From NCBI RefSeq assembly GCF_020252395.1, contig NZ_JADCDB010000008.1:1-64000 (forward strand): a DNA stretch of 64,000 nucleotides. Direction: 5' to 3'. The notes under the pieces are model-generated. The model had not been told where the DNA came from and did no database searches. It saw only the letters and a program-made list of their open reading frames with translations. The position numbers and the translations under genes were made by a program. The number at the start of each line of letters is the position of its first letter. Within the stretch, counting starts at the first letter, position 1. This stretch comes from Aestuariivirga sp. (lineage in GTDB: Bacteria; Pseudomonadota; Alphaproteobacteria; Rhizobiales; Aestuariivirgaceae). Positions 56,565 through 64,000 of the stretch are shown here, in pieces.

Positions 56565-57408
56565 CCCTTGCCCGAAGCGTTGCGATGGCCTGCGCGAAGA
56601 GCAGCAGCAGCATGAGGCCGATGAGCAGCGCGGAGAGGGCCGCCCCGAAGGGCCAGTCGCGTGCCGAGAGGAACTGGTCGTAGATGAGGTTGCCCACCAT
56701 CTGGAACTTGCCGCCGCCCAGCAGGTCTGGCGTCACGAAATTGCCGACCGACAACACGAAGACGAAGACCGCACCCGCCGCCACGCCGGGCGCCGTCAAG
56801 GGCAGCGTGATGCGCAGGAAGGTCTGGGCTGCACCGGCGCCGAGGTCGCGCGAGGCTTCGGCATAGGAGGGGTCGAGCCGCTGCAGCGCGGAATAGATCG
56901 CGAGGATGACGAAGGGCGTGTAGCTGTAGACCAGCCCCAGCACCACGGCGGGCTTGGTATAGAGAAGCGTCAGCGGCTCGCTGCGCAGTCCCAGCCAGAT
57001 AAGCAACGAGTTGATAAGCCCCGCCGGATTGAGCAGCACGATCCAGGCATAGGTGCGGATCAGGTAATTGGTCCAGAAGGGCAGGATCGCGAGGAAGAGG
57101 AGGGCCGTCTGCCGCGACGGCGGCGCCTTCACGATGGCATAGGCCGCCGGATAGCCGATGAGCAGCGCCGCAAGAGTCGAGACCGCGGCGATGACGGCGC
57201 TATCGAGGAAGATCGAGAGATAGAGCGGGTCGAAGACGCGGGTGACGTTCTCGAGCGTCGGTGCTCCCCAGTCGATGCCGCCATAGATGCCGCGCTCGAA
57301 GAAGATCAGCACGAAGATCAGGAGGCAGGGCACGACCATCAGCAGGCCAAGCCACAACAGGCCTGGCAGCATCAGGAGCCACGTGGCGGAGCGTGAGATC
57401 ATGCGCAT
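56545..57408 (-). CDS. Polyamine-type ABC transporter permease (PotB/PotH-like)
   Basis: 287 aa membrane protein. PPSRQTALLFLAILPFWTNYLIRTYAWIVLL and the EAA loop (EASRDLGAGAAQTFLRITLPLTAPG) match PotB. It pairs with the following PotC-like permease to form the channel for a polyamine or related cation. Confidence 0.9.
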   Translation of the reverse strand: MRMISRSATWLLMLPGLLWLGLLMVVPCLLIFVLIFFERGIYGGIDWGAPTLENVTRVFDPLYLSIFLDSAVIAAVSTLAALLIGYPAAYAIVKAPPSRQTALLFLAILPFWTNYLIRTYAWIVLLNPAGLINSLLIWLGLRSEPLTLLYTKPAVVLGLVYSYTPFVILAIYSALQRLDPSYAEASRDLGAGAAQTFLRITLPLTAPGVAAGAVFVFVLSVGNFVTPDLLGGGKFQMVGNLIYDQFLSARDWPFGAALSALLIGLMLLLLFAQAIATLRARGEHARA

Positions 57409-57451
57409 GATCGCGGCTCCCCCGGCGAGGCCGGGAGAGCCGTTCTCGGGC

Positions 57452-58501
57452 TTACTTGGCAGCCATCACTTCGGACACGGTCTTGGAGAAGGCCTTCATG
57501 CCATTGCCCAGGTCGCGCAGCTGCTCGTATTTCAGGAGCTCCGCCGGGGTGATCGCCATGTTGGGGTATTTCTCGAACAGCGCCTTGTCCACCGTTTCCA
57601 TGCCGGCCTTGTTGGGCGACTTGTACATGATGTTCTCGACCACCCACTTGCCGTTCTCGGCATTCATCACGAAGTCGATGAACTTGGCCGCGGCCTCCGG
57701 GTTCTTGGAAGCCTTGGCGATCACCATGGTGTCGACCCACAGGTCGGAGCCTTCCTTGGGGATCACGTATTTGATCTCGGGCTTATCCGTGATGCCGTAA
57801 TTGCACCAGCCGTCCCAGGCCTGCACCATGAGGGCTTCGCCCGAGACGAGCTTCGAATAGAAGGTGGTGTCGTCATAGGCCAGCAGGTTGCGTTTGGCGG
57901 CGATCAGCTGGTCGCGCACCTTGTCGAGGCTTGCCTGGTCTGTGGTGTTGACGGAGAGCCCGTTGGCCAGGAAGCCCGCAGCCATCAGCCAGCGGTCCGT
58001 CGACAGCATGGTGATCTTGCCCTTGAGGTCGTCCGTTGGCGTCAGCAGGCCGTTCCAACTGGTGGGCGCCGCCTTGACGAGGTCGGAGCGATAGCACAGC
58101 CCCGTGGTGCCCCAGGTATAAGGCACGGAGAAGGTGTTGCCTGGATCATGCTTCAGCTCGTTCGCCTCCGGATAGAGGTTGGCGAGGTTGGGGATCTTGG
58201 AATGGTCGATGGGGGCGAGCAGCCCCAGATTGTTCAGCGCTTCGGCAAAGGGCGATGACACGAAGAGCACGTCATAGCCCTCGCCGCCCGAGGCGGTGAC
58301 CTTGCCCATGATCTCCTCATTGGTGGCGTGCACGGCAATCTCAAGGTCGATGCCAGTGGCGGCCTTGAACTTCTCCGCCATGTCCTTGGGCATGTAGCCA
58401 TCCCAGTTGGAGATGACGAGCTTCTCGGCGAAGGCCGCGGTGGACCCCGCGGCAAGCATCAGCGCGCCGGCGGCAAGCGAAAGCAAGGTCTTGAATGTCA
58501 T
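57452..58501 (-). CDS. Polyamine-type periplasmic binding protein (PotD/PotF-like)
   Basis: 349 aa. Signal peptide (MTFKTLLSLAAGALMLAAGSTAAFA), then KLVISNWDGYMPKDMAEKFKAATGIDLEIAVHATNEEIMGKV, a typical PotD/PotF start, and VPYTWGTTGLCYRSD. It should bind spermidine, putrescine or a similar cation. First gene of the operon binding protein - PotB - PotC - glycosyltransferase - cupin - cupin. Divergent from an Lrp-type regulator that may control it. Confidence 0.9.
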   Translation of the reverse strand: MTFKTLLSLAAGALMLAAGSTAAFAEKLVISNWDGYMPKDMAEKFKAATGIDLEIAVHATNEEIMGKVTASGGEGYDVLFVSSPFAEALNNLGLLAPIDHSKIPNLANLYPEANELKHDPGNTFSVPYTWGTTGLCYRSDLVKAAPTSWNGLLTPTDDLKGKITMLSTDRWLMAAGFLANGLSVNTTDQASLDKVRDQLIAAKRNLLAYDDTTFYSKLVSGEALMVQAWDGWCNYGITDKPEIKYVIPKEGSDLWVDTMVIAKASKNPEAAAKFIDFVMNAENGKWVVENIMYKSPNKAGMETVDKALFEKYPNMAITPAELLKYEQLRDLGNGMKAFSKTVSEVMAAK

Positions 58502-58638
58502 GTCGTTCCCTCCACTTTTTTCTCGTGCTTTTGCACTCCCGGCGAGTGTAAGGGGATTTCGCAGAGGCTGTCGAGACCCGGCCGGCTGCCGTTGGGTCCG
58601 GTCTGGCCGCGCGAGCCCGGATGCGATAGAGCGACAGC

Positions 58639-59115
58639 ATGGACCTCGATGCCACCGACTGGAAGATCCTGCGCGAATTGCAGCGCCTTCATTCGCCGCA
58701 GGAAGGCCGCTTGACCAATGTCGAGCTGGCGAGCCGCGTCAGCCTGTCGCCGCGCCCTTGCCTCAGGCGGGTGCAGGCGCTGGAGAAGGCGGGCGTGATC
58801 GCCGGCTATCGCGCGCTGCCCGATGCTGCGGCGCTGGGCTTCACGGTAACGCTCTTCGCCTTCGCCGGGCTCAAGAGCCAGGCCGAAGCGGAGCTCCGTG
58901 CCGTCACGGCCCTCGTGGCGCAATGGCCCTGGGTGCGCGAGGCCTATGCGATTTCGGGCGAGGCGGATTTCCGCTTGAAGCTGGTGGCCCGCGGCCTGCC
59001 GTCGTTACAAAACGACATTATCCGTGACTTGACCTCCGCACCCAATGTGGAAAACGTCACGACCACGCTCATGCTGCGCGTGGCGAAATACGAGCCTGGA
59101 GTTCCCATTCCGTGA
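58639..59115 (+). CDS. Lrp/AsnC-family regulator
   Basis: 158 aa. N-terminal helix-turn-helix (TDWKILRELQRL, NVELASRVSLSPRPCLRRVQALEKAGVIAGYRA) and C-terminal RAM domain with WPWVREAYAISGEADFRLKLVA. Typical amino-acid-responsive regulator. The stop overlaps the GTG start of the benE-like gene (GTGA); the pot-like operon lies divergently, so both are candidate targets. Confidence 0.92.
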   Translation: MDLDATDWKILRELQRLHSPQEGRLTNVELASRVSLSPRPCLRRVQALEKAGVIAGYRALPDAAALGFTVTLFAFAGLKSQAEAELRAVTALVAQWPWVREAYAISGEADFRLKLVARGLPSLQNDIIRDLTSAPNVENVTTTLMLRVAKYEPGVPIP

Positions 59116-60296
59116 CCGAGACGGCCCTGAAGCGCGACCATTCCGGCTGGTTCAGCATTTTTTCCTCAACCCTCACCGCGGTTGTGGTGGGCTTCGCCTC
59201 GACCATCCTCGTCATCATGGAGGCCGCGCGCGCCGTGGGCGCCACGCCGACGCAGCAGGCCTCATGGGCCGCGGCGCTGTGCTTTGGCATGGCGGCCACC
59301 TCCTTCATCCTCTCCTGGCGCTACCGGATGCCGATGATCACCGCATGGTCGACGCCGGGCGCCGTGCTGATCGCCACGAGCGGCGGCGGGGTCACCTATT
59401 CCAATGCGCTTGGCGCCTTCGTCGTCGCCGGGGTGCTGATGGTGGTGGCGGGCCTCATCAAGCCCCTTGAAAAGGCGATCGAGAAAATCCCCGCACCCGT
59501 CGCCGCCGCCATGCTGGCGGGCGTGCTGCTGCGCTACACGCTGGGCGTTCCCGGCGCCGCCATGGCCATGCCCTGGGCGGTGCTGCCGCTGATCGTTGTG
59601 TTCTTTGGCTTGAGGCTTTCTTATCCGCTTTATGCCGTGCCGGTGGTCGTGGTGCTGGGCGTGGCGCTTGCCGCTTTTGGTGGTGGACTTACGGGCGATT
59701 GCTGCAGCTTCGGGATTACCGCGCTCGAATGGACGACGCCCAGCTTCGACTGGCAGATGATCCTGTCCATCGGCGTGCCGCTGTTCCTGGTCACCATGGC
59801 GTCCCAGAACCTGCCGGGCTTCGCGGTGCTGCGGGCGTCGGGCTATCAGCCGCCGGTGCAGCCCGCGCTCCTCGTCACCGGCATCGGCTCCACGATGATG
59901 GCGCCCTTCGGCAGCCATGCGATCAACATGGCGGCCATCACCGCCTCCATCGTGACGGGCCCCGACTGCCACCCGGACCCGAAGAAGCGCTGGCTCGTCG
60001 CCTATCCTTATTTCGTGCTCTACGGCCTGATCGGTCTCATGGCGGCGAGCTTCGTCCATGTGCTGGGCGCGCTGCCGAAGGACCTCATCACGGCGATTGC
60101 CGGGCTTGCGCTGTTCTCGCCCCTCATGGGCGGCATCACCGCCATGATGAAGGAGCCCCGGGACATCGAAAGCGCGCTCGTCACCTTCCTTGTCACCGCC
60201 AGCGGCCTTACCATCCTAGGGGTCGGCTCGGCCTTCTGGGGGCTGGTGGCGGGGCTTGTGCTGTTCGGCGCGCGGCACCTGATCCAGCGCGGCTGA
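59112..60296 (+). CDS. benE: BenE-family benzoate/H+ symporter-like transporter
   Basis: 394 aa, about 12 membrane helices, GTG start overlapping the Lrp gene. BenE features: AWSTPGAVLIATSGGGVTYSNALGAF, MASQNLPGFAVLRASGYQPP and LLVTGIGSTMMAPFGSHAINMAAITASIVTG. The family imports benzoate with protons, though an Lrp partner may point to another organic anion. No ben catabolic genes are nearby. Confidence 0.88.
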   Translation: MTETALKRDHSGWFSIFSSTLTAVVVGFASTILVIMEAARAVGATPTQQASWAAALCFGMAATSFILSWRYRMPMITAWSTPGAVLIATSGGGVTYSNALGAFVVAGVLMVVAGLIKPLEKAIEKIPAPVAAAMLAGVLLRYTLGVPGAAMAMPWAVLPLIVVFFGLRLSYPLYAVPVVVVLGVALAAFGGGLTGDCCSFGITALEWTTPSFDWQMILSIGVPLFLVTMASQNLPGFAVLRASGYQPPVQPALLVTGIGSTMMAPFGSHAINMAAITASIVTGPDCHPDPKKRWLVAYPYFVLYGLIGLMAASFVHVLGALPKDLITAIAGLALFSPLMGGITAMMKEPRDIESALVTFLVTASGLTILGVGSAFWGLVAGLVLFGARHLIQRG

Positions 60297-60327
60297 TCCG
60301 GCGGGTTCTTGCGCACGTTCAAGGCGC

Positions 60328-60873
60328 ATGAGACACCTCATCCTCACTCTCTGTGCCCTTTTCTTTGCGAGCACCGCCGCCATGGCCGAGACGACCGCCT
60401 ATGACTTCACCCTGACAGGCATCGACGGCAAGCCCATGCCGCTTTCGCAGTTCAAGGGCCACCCGATGCTGATCGTCAACACGGCGTCCGAATGCGGCTA
60501 CACACCCCAGTACGAGGATCTCGAGAAGCTGTGGCTGGCCTACAAGGACAAGGGGCTCATCATCATCGGCGTGCCGTCCAATGACTTCGGCCAGCAGGAG
60601 CCGGGCACGGCAAAAGAGATCGCGACCTTCTGCAAGGTAAACTACGGCGTTAGCTTCCCATTGGCCGACAAGGCGGTGGTGAAGGGCGACAATGCGATCC
60701 CGTTCTACAAGTGGGCGGGCGAGAAAGCCGGCATGATGGGCCGGCCGAAGTGGAACTTCCATAAATACTTGATCGGCGCTGATGGCCGCTTGATCGACTG
60801 GTTCTCGACGCCGACGAAGCCGATGAGCCCGAAGATCACCGCCGCCGTCGATAAAGCGCTGGCCGGACGCTGA
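60328..60873 (+). CDS. Exported glutathione peroxidase (Cys type)
   Basis: 181 aa. Signal peptide (MRHLILTLCALFFASTAAMA), peroxidatic Cys56 in NTASECGYTPQYEDLEKLW (Cys, not selenocysteine), the Gln/Trp partners in NDFGQQEPG and KWNFHKYLIG. It would reduce peroxides in the periplasm, probably with thioredoxin-like donors. Confidence 0.92.
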   Translation: MRHLILTLCALFFASTAAMAETTAYDFTLTGIDGKPMPLSQFKGHPMLIVNTASECGYTPQYEDLEKLWLAYKDKGLIIIGVPSNDFGQQEPGTAKEIATFCKVNYGVSFPLADKAVVKGDNAIPFYKWAGEKAGMMGRPKWNFHKYLIGADGRLIDWFSTPTKPMSPKITAAVDKALAGR

Positions 60874-60894
60874 CCCGCGCCGCGGTCACGCGGC

Positions 60895-60924
60895 TTGACA
60901 CGATTACATGCATTCGTCATGCAT
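60895..60924 (+). promoter_or_regulatory. marR promoter with 17-bp operator
   Basis: TTGACA at 60895-60900 serves as -35 element. The operator ATGCAT-N5-ATGCAT at 60908-60924 fills the spacer and the -10 position. The same operator type lies in the MFS promoter at 63070-63086. Confidence 0.65.
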
Positions 60925-60942
60925 CTCGACGGAGGCGTCGTC

Positions 60943-61482
60943 ATGAGTGAAAAGGTCTTGCCCGCACGCCATGCGGCCAATGTCATCGGCGCGTTGGCGC
61001 TCGGCCTCGCGGACCGGATGGTGGCGGAAACCGAGGCGCTGGTGGGGGCAGGGGCCAATGCCTCCGCCGCGCTCATCCTCATCGGCAACCGGCCGGACCT
61101 TACGATCGACGCGCTCCGGCACGGCCTGCACCTCACCCATTCCGCCACGGTGCGGACGGTGACGCGGCTTAAGAATGCGGGGCTCGTCGAGAAGCGCTCC
61201 GGCAAGGATGCTCGTTCCGTCTACCTCCGCCTCAGCGCCAGTGGCAAGCGCGAGATGGCGCGTGCCCTTGCCCAGCGTGAGAAGATCTTGGCGGAGGCGC
61301 TGGCTGACCTTTCGGTGGAGGAGCGCGTGGCCATGGGCGCGCTGGCCGCCCGCGTGCTGCCGTGCCTCGCCCCCGATGCCGCGCGGGCAGAGGCCGTCTG
61401 CCGCCTGTGTGACGGCGGTCAGTGCCCCGATGACTTGTGTCCGCTCACGCCGGAGCGGCAGGTGGCGCACGGCGCTCAGTAA
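60943..61482 (+). CDS. MarR-family regulator with a cysteine-rich tail
   Basis: 179 aa. Winged helix (LTIDALRHGLHLTHSATVRTVTRLKNAGLVEKR; DARSVYLRLSASGKREM). After residue 150 comes a four-Cys motif, C153-x2-C156-x4-C161-x4-C166 (CRLCDGGQCPDDLC), which could bind a metal or act as a thiol sensor. GGAGG precedes ATG 60943. It overlaps the convergent GNAT gene by 7 bp; an operator match in the MFS promoter suggests it controls both itself and that transporter. Confidence 0.88.
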   Translation: MSEKVLPARHAANVIGALALGLADRMVAETEALVGAGANASAALILIGNRPDLTIDALRHGLHLTHSATVRTVTRLKNAGLVEKRSGKDARSVYLRLSASGKREMARALAQREKILAEALADLSVEERVAMGALAARVLPCLAPDAARAEAVCRLCDGGQCPDDLCPLTPERQVAHGAQ

Positions 61483-61925
61483 TAGATCATGAAGCTGCGC
61501 CAGGGAGCCTCGTCCGCGAGGAGCTCGCAGAGGGCGGCCGTCTCGGCATCGGCCTCCGGCACCAGGCAGCGCAGATGCGTCCAGTCCTCCGCCTCGCCAT
61601 GGCGGATGATGGTGTTGAGCAGGATGTAGGCGAGGCCGTGGTGGCGGGCATGGGGCGCCACGTAAACACCATCGAGCAGGCCATAGCAGCGGCCGGACAT
61701 AACCTCAAGCAGTTCCGCCACCACTGCGAAGCCCACCAGCTCGCCATTGACGAAACCGCCCCAGCACAGCACGTCGCGTTGTGCCAGCAGGGCCGGGGCG
61801 AAGCCGCCGTGGACCTGCTCGTCCTCGCTGTCGAGGATTTCCGCGGCATAGGCCCGGCGCAGCCTTTCCAGGCCCGGGCCATCCTCAAGCGCCAGACGCC
61901 GGATGACGCGGTTCACGAGCCTCAC
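61476..61925 (-). CDS. GNAT-family acetyltransferase
   Basis: 149 aa from GTG 61925, which overlaps the MFS stop (GTGA). GNAT core: LVGFAVVAELLEVMSGRCYGLLDGVYVAP, acetyl-CoA loop RHHGLAYILLNTII. The substrate is unknown. Co-translated with the MFS gene, it may modify the compound that the MFS protein exports, a common resistance pairing. Confidence 0.83.
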   Translation of the reverse strand: MRLVNRVIRRLALEDGPGLERLRRAYAAEILDSEDEQVHGGFAPALLAQRDVLCWGGFVNGELVGFAVVAELLEVMSGRCYGLLDGVYVAPHARHHGLAYILLNTIIRHGEAEDWTHLRCLVPEADAETAALCELLADEAPWRSFMIYY

Positions 61926-63055
61926 GATGTCGCTTCCTCCCGCCTGCGGTGCAACACGCCCAGTGCATGAAGCCCGATCGCCGCGACGCCGAGCAGCGGC
62001 AGGCCCGCAGCACCCGCGGCCTCGACGCTGGCGCCGCCCATCACGCCGCCGAAGGTGCTGCCCAGCGCATAGGCCATGGAATAGCAGGCGGCGACCGAGG
62101 CCAGCGCGCCCTGGGCATAGCGCGCCCCGAGGATCACCAGCGACACGCTGTACATGCCGATGATGGCGCCGCCCGCGACGAAGCATGCGGCAAGTGCGGT
62201 GGCATGGGAGCGCGTTCCCGCCAGCAGCAGCAGCATGCTGGCGAACGCTCCGGTGGATACCAGTCGCAACAGACGCGGGCGATCGAAGCGGTCGCTGGCG
62301 AGGCCCAGCGGCAGGGCCAGCGATATGGCGCCGAGCGACAGCGCGATCAACAGCGACAACGCACCTTTCTCCCCGAAGCCCGCCTTCTGCCCGAAGATCG
62401 GCAGCATGGTGTAAAGGGCAGTCTCGACGAGGCCGGTGACGAAGGCCACTGAGATCAGCGGCAGCGCCTTCCGCGCCACGCCAAGGTCGAGGCGGCCGGC
62501 CTCGGCGCTGGCCTGCGGCTGCGGCAGGAAAAGCGTGGCGATGCCGCCCGCCAGCGCCATCAGCACCATAACGCCGATCGGCAGCGGCCCGGCAAAGCCC
62601 AGCGCGATGACGAGTCCGGGACCGGTCATGAAGCCGATGGAATAACAGAACTGGAACGTCGCATTGGCGCGGCCGCGGGCGTCGTCCGGCACGATGGCGT
62701 TGAGCCAGGCCTCGGTGAGAATCCACAGGCTGCCCAGCGCCACGCCCAGCACCAGCCGCGACAGGCACCAGCCGACGAAGCCCGGCCCGGTGGCCAGCGC
62801 GCCGATTGCCAGCGCCGCCATGGCGAAGCACAGGACGGTGTAGTTGCGATAGCCCGCCCGCGCGATCAACCATGGCACGAAGGGCCCGATGAGGAAAACG
62901 CCCAGCCCGCCGAGCGTGGCGTTGAGGCCGATCAGGCTGTCGCTCATCCCCATCTGCTGCAGGTTCAGCGCATAGATGGGGTGGCTGAGGCCAAACACCA
63001 TCGCCTCGAGAAGGCCAATGGCGGAAAGCAGGGCCATGCGCAGGGGCAGCGGCAT
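61922..63055 (-). CDS. MFS transporter of the MarR module
   Basis: 377 aa, about 12 helices (ATG 63055; ATG 63037 is possible). YcaD-like features: GLNATLGGLGVFLIGPFVPWL, TEAWLNAIVPDDARGRANA, and loop ASDRFDRPR. Exporter-like. The ATG is only 9 nt after a TATAAT box, so the transcript is probably leaderless or nearly so. Together with the GNAT and MarR genes it forms an efflux-type module under one operator. Confidence 0.88.
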   Translation of the reverse strand: MPLPLRMALLSAIGLLEAMVFGLSHPIYALNLQQMGMSDSLIGLNATLGGLGVFLIGPFVPWLIARAGYRNYTVLCFAMAALAIGALATGPGFVGWCLSRLVLGVALGSLWILTEAWLNAIVPDDARGRANATFQFCYSIGFMTGPGLVIALGFAGPLPIGVMVLMALAGGIATLFLPQPQASAEAGRLDLGVARKALPLISVAFVTGLVETALYTMLPIFGQKAGFGEKGALSLLIALSLGAISLALPLGLASDRFDRPRLLRLVSTGAFASMLLLLAGTRSHATALAACFVAGGAIIGMYSVSLVILGARYAQGALASVAACYSMAYALGSTFGGVMGGASVEAAGAAGLPLLGVAAIGLHALGVLHRRREEATS

Positions 63056-63064
63056 GCTGGTTTA

Positions 63065-63091
63065 ATTATATGTATGCTGCATGCATGTCAA
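63065..63091 (-). promoter_or_regulatory. MFS promoter with MarR-type operator
   Basis: On the minus strand TTGACA (complement of 63086-63091) and TATAAT (complement of 63065-63070) are spaced 15 bp. The 17-bp element ATGTAT-N5-ATGCAT (63070-63086) fills the spacer. It matches the marR operator at 60908-60924. Confidence 0.7.
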
Positions 63092-63188
63092 TGACCTTTG
63101 CTCAAGGTTAGCGCGAAGGAGTTATCCGCGCTTCACGCGGCTGGGCTGGGGGTCAGGGGAGAAAAGGAAGAGGGAGGTGAAGCGCGCC

Positions 63189-63662
63189 TCAGCGCCACGC
63201 CACCTTGGCGATTTCGTAGGACTTGCCGCCGCCGGGCGTGTTGACCTCGACCGAGTCGCCCTTCTTCTTGCCGATAATGGCGCGCGCGATGGGCGAGGAG
63301 ACGGAGATCTTGCCCTTCTTCACGTCGGCCTCGAACTCACCGACGATCTGGTAGGCGGTCTTTTCGTCGGTTTCCTCGTCGATCAGCGTCACCTTGGCGC
63401 CGAACATGACGGTGTCGCCGGAGAGCTTGGAGATATCGATGATCTCGGCGCGCGACAGCTTGTCCTCCAGCTCCGCAACGCGGGCTTCGGTCCAGCCCTG
63501 CTGTTCCTTAGCGGCATGGTATTCGGCATTTTCGGAGAGATCGCCGTGCGAACGGGCTTCCTCGATGGCCTTGATGATGCGCGGGCGCTCCACGGTCTTG
63601 AGGTGCTTCACCTCATCCATCATGGCGGCGTGGCCTTCGGCGGTCATTGGCACTTTGTCCAT
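63189..63662 (-). CDS. greA: Transcription elongation factor GreA
   Basis: 157 aa, standard length. N-terminal coiled coil with the acidic tip ([20 protein letters not shown]) that enters the RNA polymerase channel to rescue arrested complexes, and a C-terminal domain ([25 protein letters not shown]). ATG 63662 ([14 protein letters not shown]) chosen by homology. It has a long leader with a terminator-like hairpin. Confidence 0.96.
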   Translation of the reverse strand: MDKVPMTAEGHAAMMDEVKHLKTVERPRIIKAIEEARSHGDLSENAEYHAAKEQQGWTEARVAELEDKLSRAEIIDISKLSGDTVMFGAKVTLIDEETDEKTAYQIVGEFEADVKKGKISVSSPIARAIIGKKKGDSVEVNTPGGGKSYEIAKVAWR

Positions 63663-63736
63663 CGGTCTCGTCCAATCTTGTCCAGTTTCTTCACGCCCCG
63701 GGATGGCCCGGAGGTAAAGTTCCATCCGTGTCTGGG

Positions 63737-63781
63737 AAAAACGACACCCGGCAATATGGGGCAATCCCATATCCTGCCGGG
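63737..63781 (-). terminator. Terminator-like hairpin in the greA leader
   Basis: 63747-63753 (CCCGGCA) pairs with 63775-63781 (TGCCGGG) and 63754-63760 (ATATGGG) with 63766-63772, leaving a CC bulge and a 5-nt loop. On the minus strand a T5 run (63741-63737) follows five bases later. The hairpin ends 84 bp before the greA start codon. Confidence 0.65.
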
Positions 63782-63859
63782 CGAAAGTCAAACATGGCTC
63801 AACTCGGCCCGGAATTCAAGGGGAGCGGGTGAGCGGCGCTTAACCCATTGTTTTATCTG

Positions 63860-63889
63860 CCGTCACTACGGCGAAAGCCGGGATGACGG
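63860..63889. repeat. Solitary short palindrome of the intergenic repeat family
   Basis: CCGTCA ... GGCGAAAGCCGGGATGACGG, a small imperfect palindrome of the same family as the arms of repeat B. It lies between greA and the gene at the right edge. Confidence 0.7.
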
Positions 63890-63917
63890 TTGCGGGAGAA
63901 GATGATAGCCTTTCGCC

Positions 63918-64000
63918 ATGCGCAGAGTCCTCAAAGCTTTCGCGGGCCTTGTTGCCGTCATCTTCATCGCCGTTCCTGCTGCCTTCTTAATTCTGGGGCC
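63918..64000 (+). CDS. N-terminus of an exported or membrane protein (partial)
   Basis: ATG 63918 gives MRRVLKAFAGLVAVIFIAVP, continuing hydrophobic to the window end. A basic start and hydrophobic core indicate a signal peptide or membrane anchor. The product is not recognisable. Confidence 0.5.
   Translation, partial: MRRVLKAFAGLVAVIFIAVPAAFLILG

Overview
The window looks like chromosomal DNA of a high-GC alphaproteobacterium, most likely Hyphomicrobiales (Rhizobiales) or a close relative. Supporting signs are a CckA-type hybrid kinase near recA, alphaproteobacterial LexA boxes (GTTC/GAAC-N7) in front of recA, two CtrA-type TTAA-N7-TTAA boxes, an Aap-type amino acid transporter, DUF992/DUF1636/DUF2336/DUF2852 proteins and intergenic palindromes of the GTCATCCCGGCGAAAGCCGGGATGAC kind. 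No rRNA, tRNA or CRISPR array was recognised.

Layout. 1-6.4 kb: start of an exported or membrane protein, a glycine-zipper protein, a PfkB-type sugar-phosphate kinase, a ModE-like regulator facing modBC (no modA), a PPi-type phosphofructokinase overlapping a c-type cytochrome, and a DUF2852 protein. 6.4-14.8 kb: FliO-like protein, CckA, amidase, recA with SOS operators, then an SDR / DUF2256 / FeS-photolyase operon. 14.8-22 kb: a decayed luciferase-like monooxygenase, a secreted beta-rich protein, nitroreductase / HAD / flavin reductase operon, a degenerate receiver behind a CtrA/DnaA-like regulatory region, MFS, DUF2336, NAD kinase. 22-29.3 kb: cobalamin block (DUF1636, cobU, cobD, cobQ, cobB, cobA, cbiD, cobK). 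29.4-34.6 kb: amino acid ABC transporter with two binding proteins.

35.2-39.1 kb is the accessory patch. It holds duplicated palindromic repeats, a BrnT/CopG-like toxin-antitoxin pair, a small ORF that gets its start codon from a repeat, and a visibly AT-richer three-gene cassette (TIGR04255-like protein plus two unknown proteins). The cassette is the best candidate for an undescribed system.

39.1-51.3 kb: uvrB, rlmJ, TPR protein, FAD monooxygenase, aspartate aminotransferase, DUF1993, two tandem DUF992 proteins, an EF-G-like gene broken by a one-base deletion and by a ~0.77 kb phage-like insert with the stump of an integrase, and msrP. 51.5-64 kb: LysR and trxB; a polyamine-type ABC transporter without its ATPase, followed by a glycosyltransferase with a histone-H1-like basic tail and two tandem cupins; Lrp and BenE; glutathione peroxidase; a MarR/GNAT/MFS module in which marR and the MFS gene share the same 17-bp operator; and greA behind a terminator-like leader hairpin.
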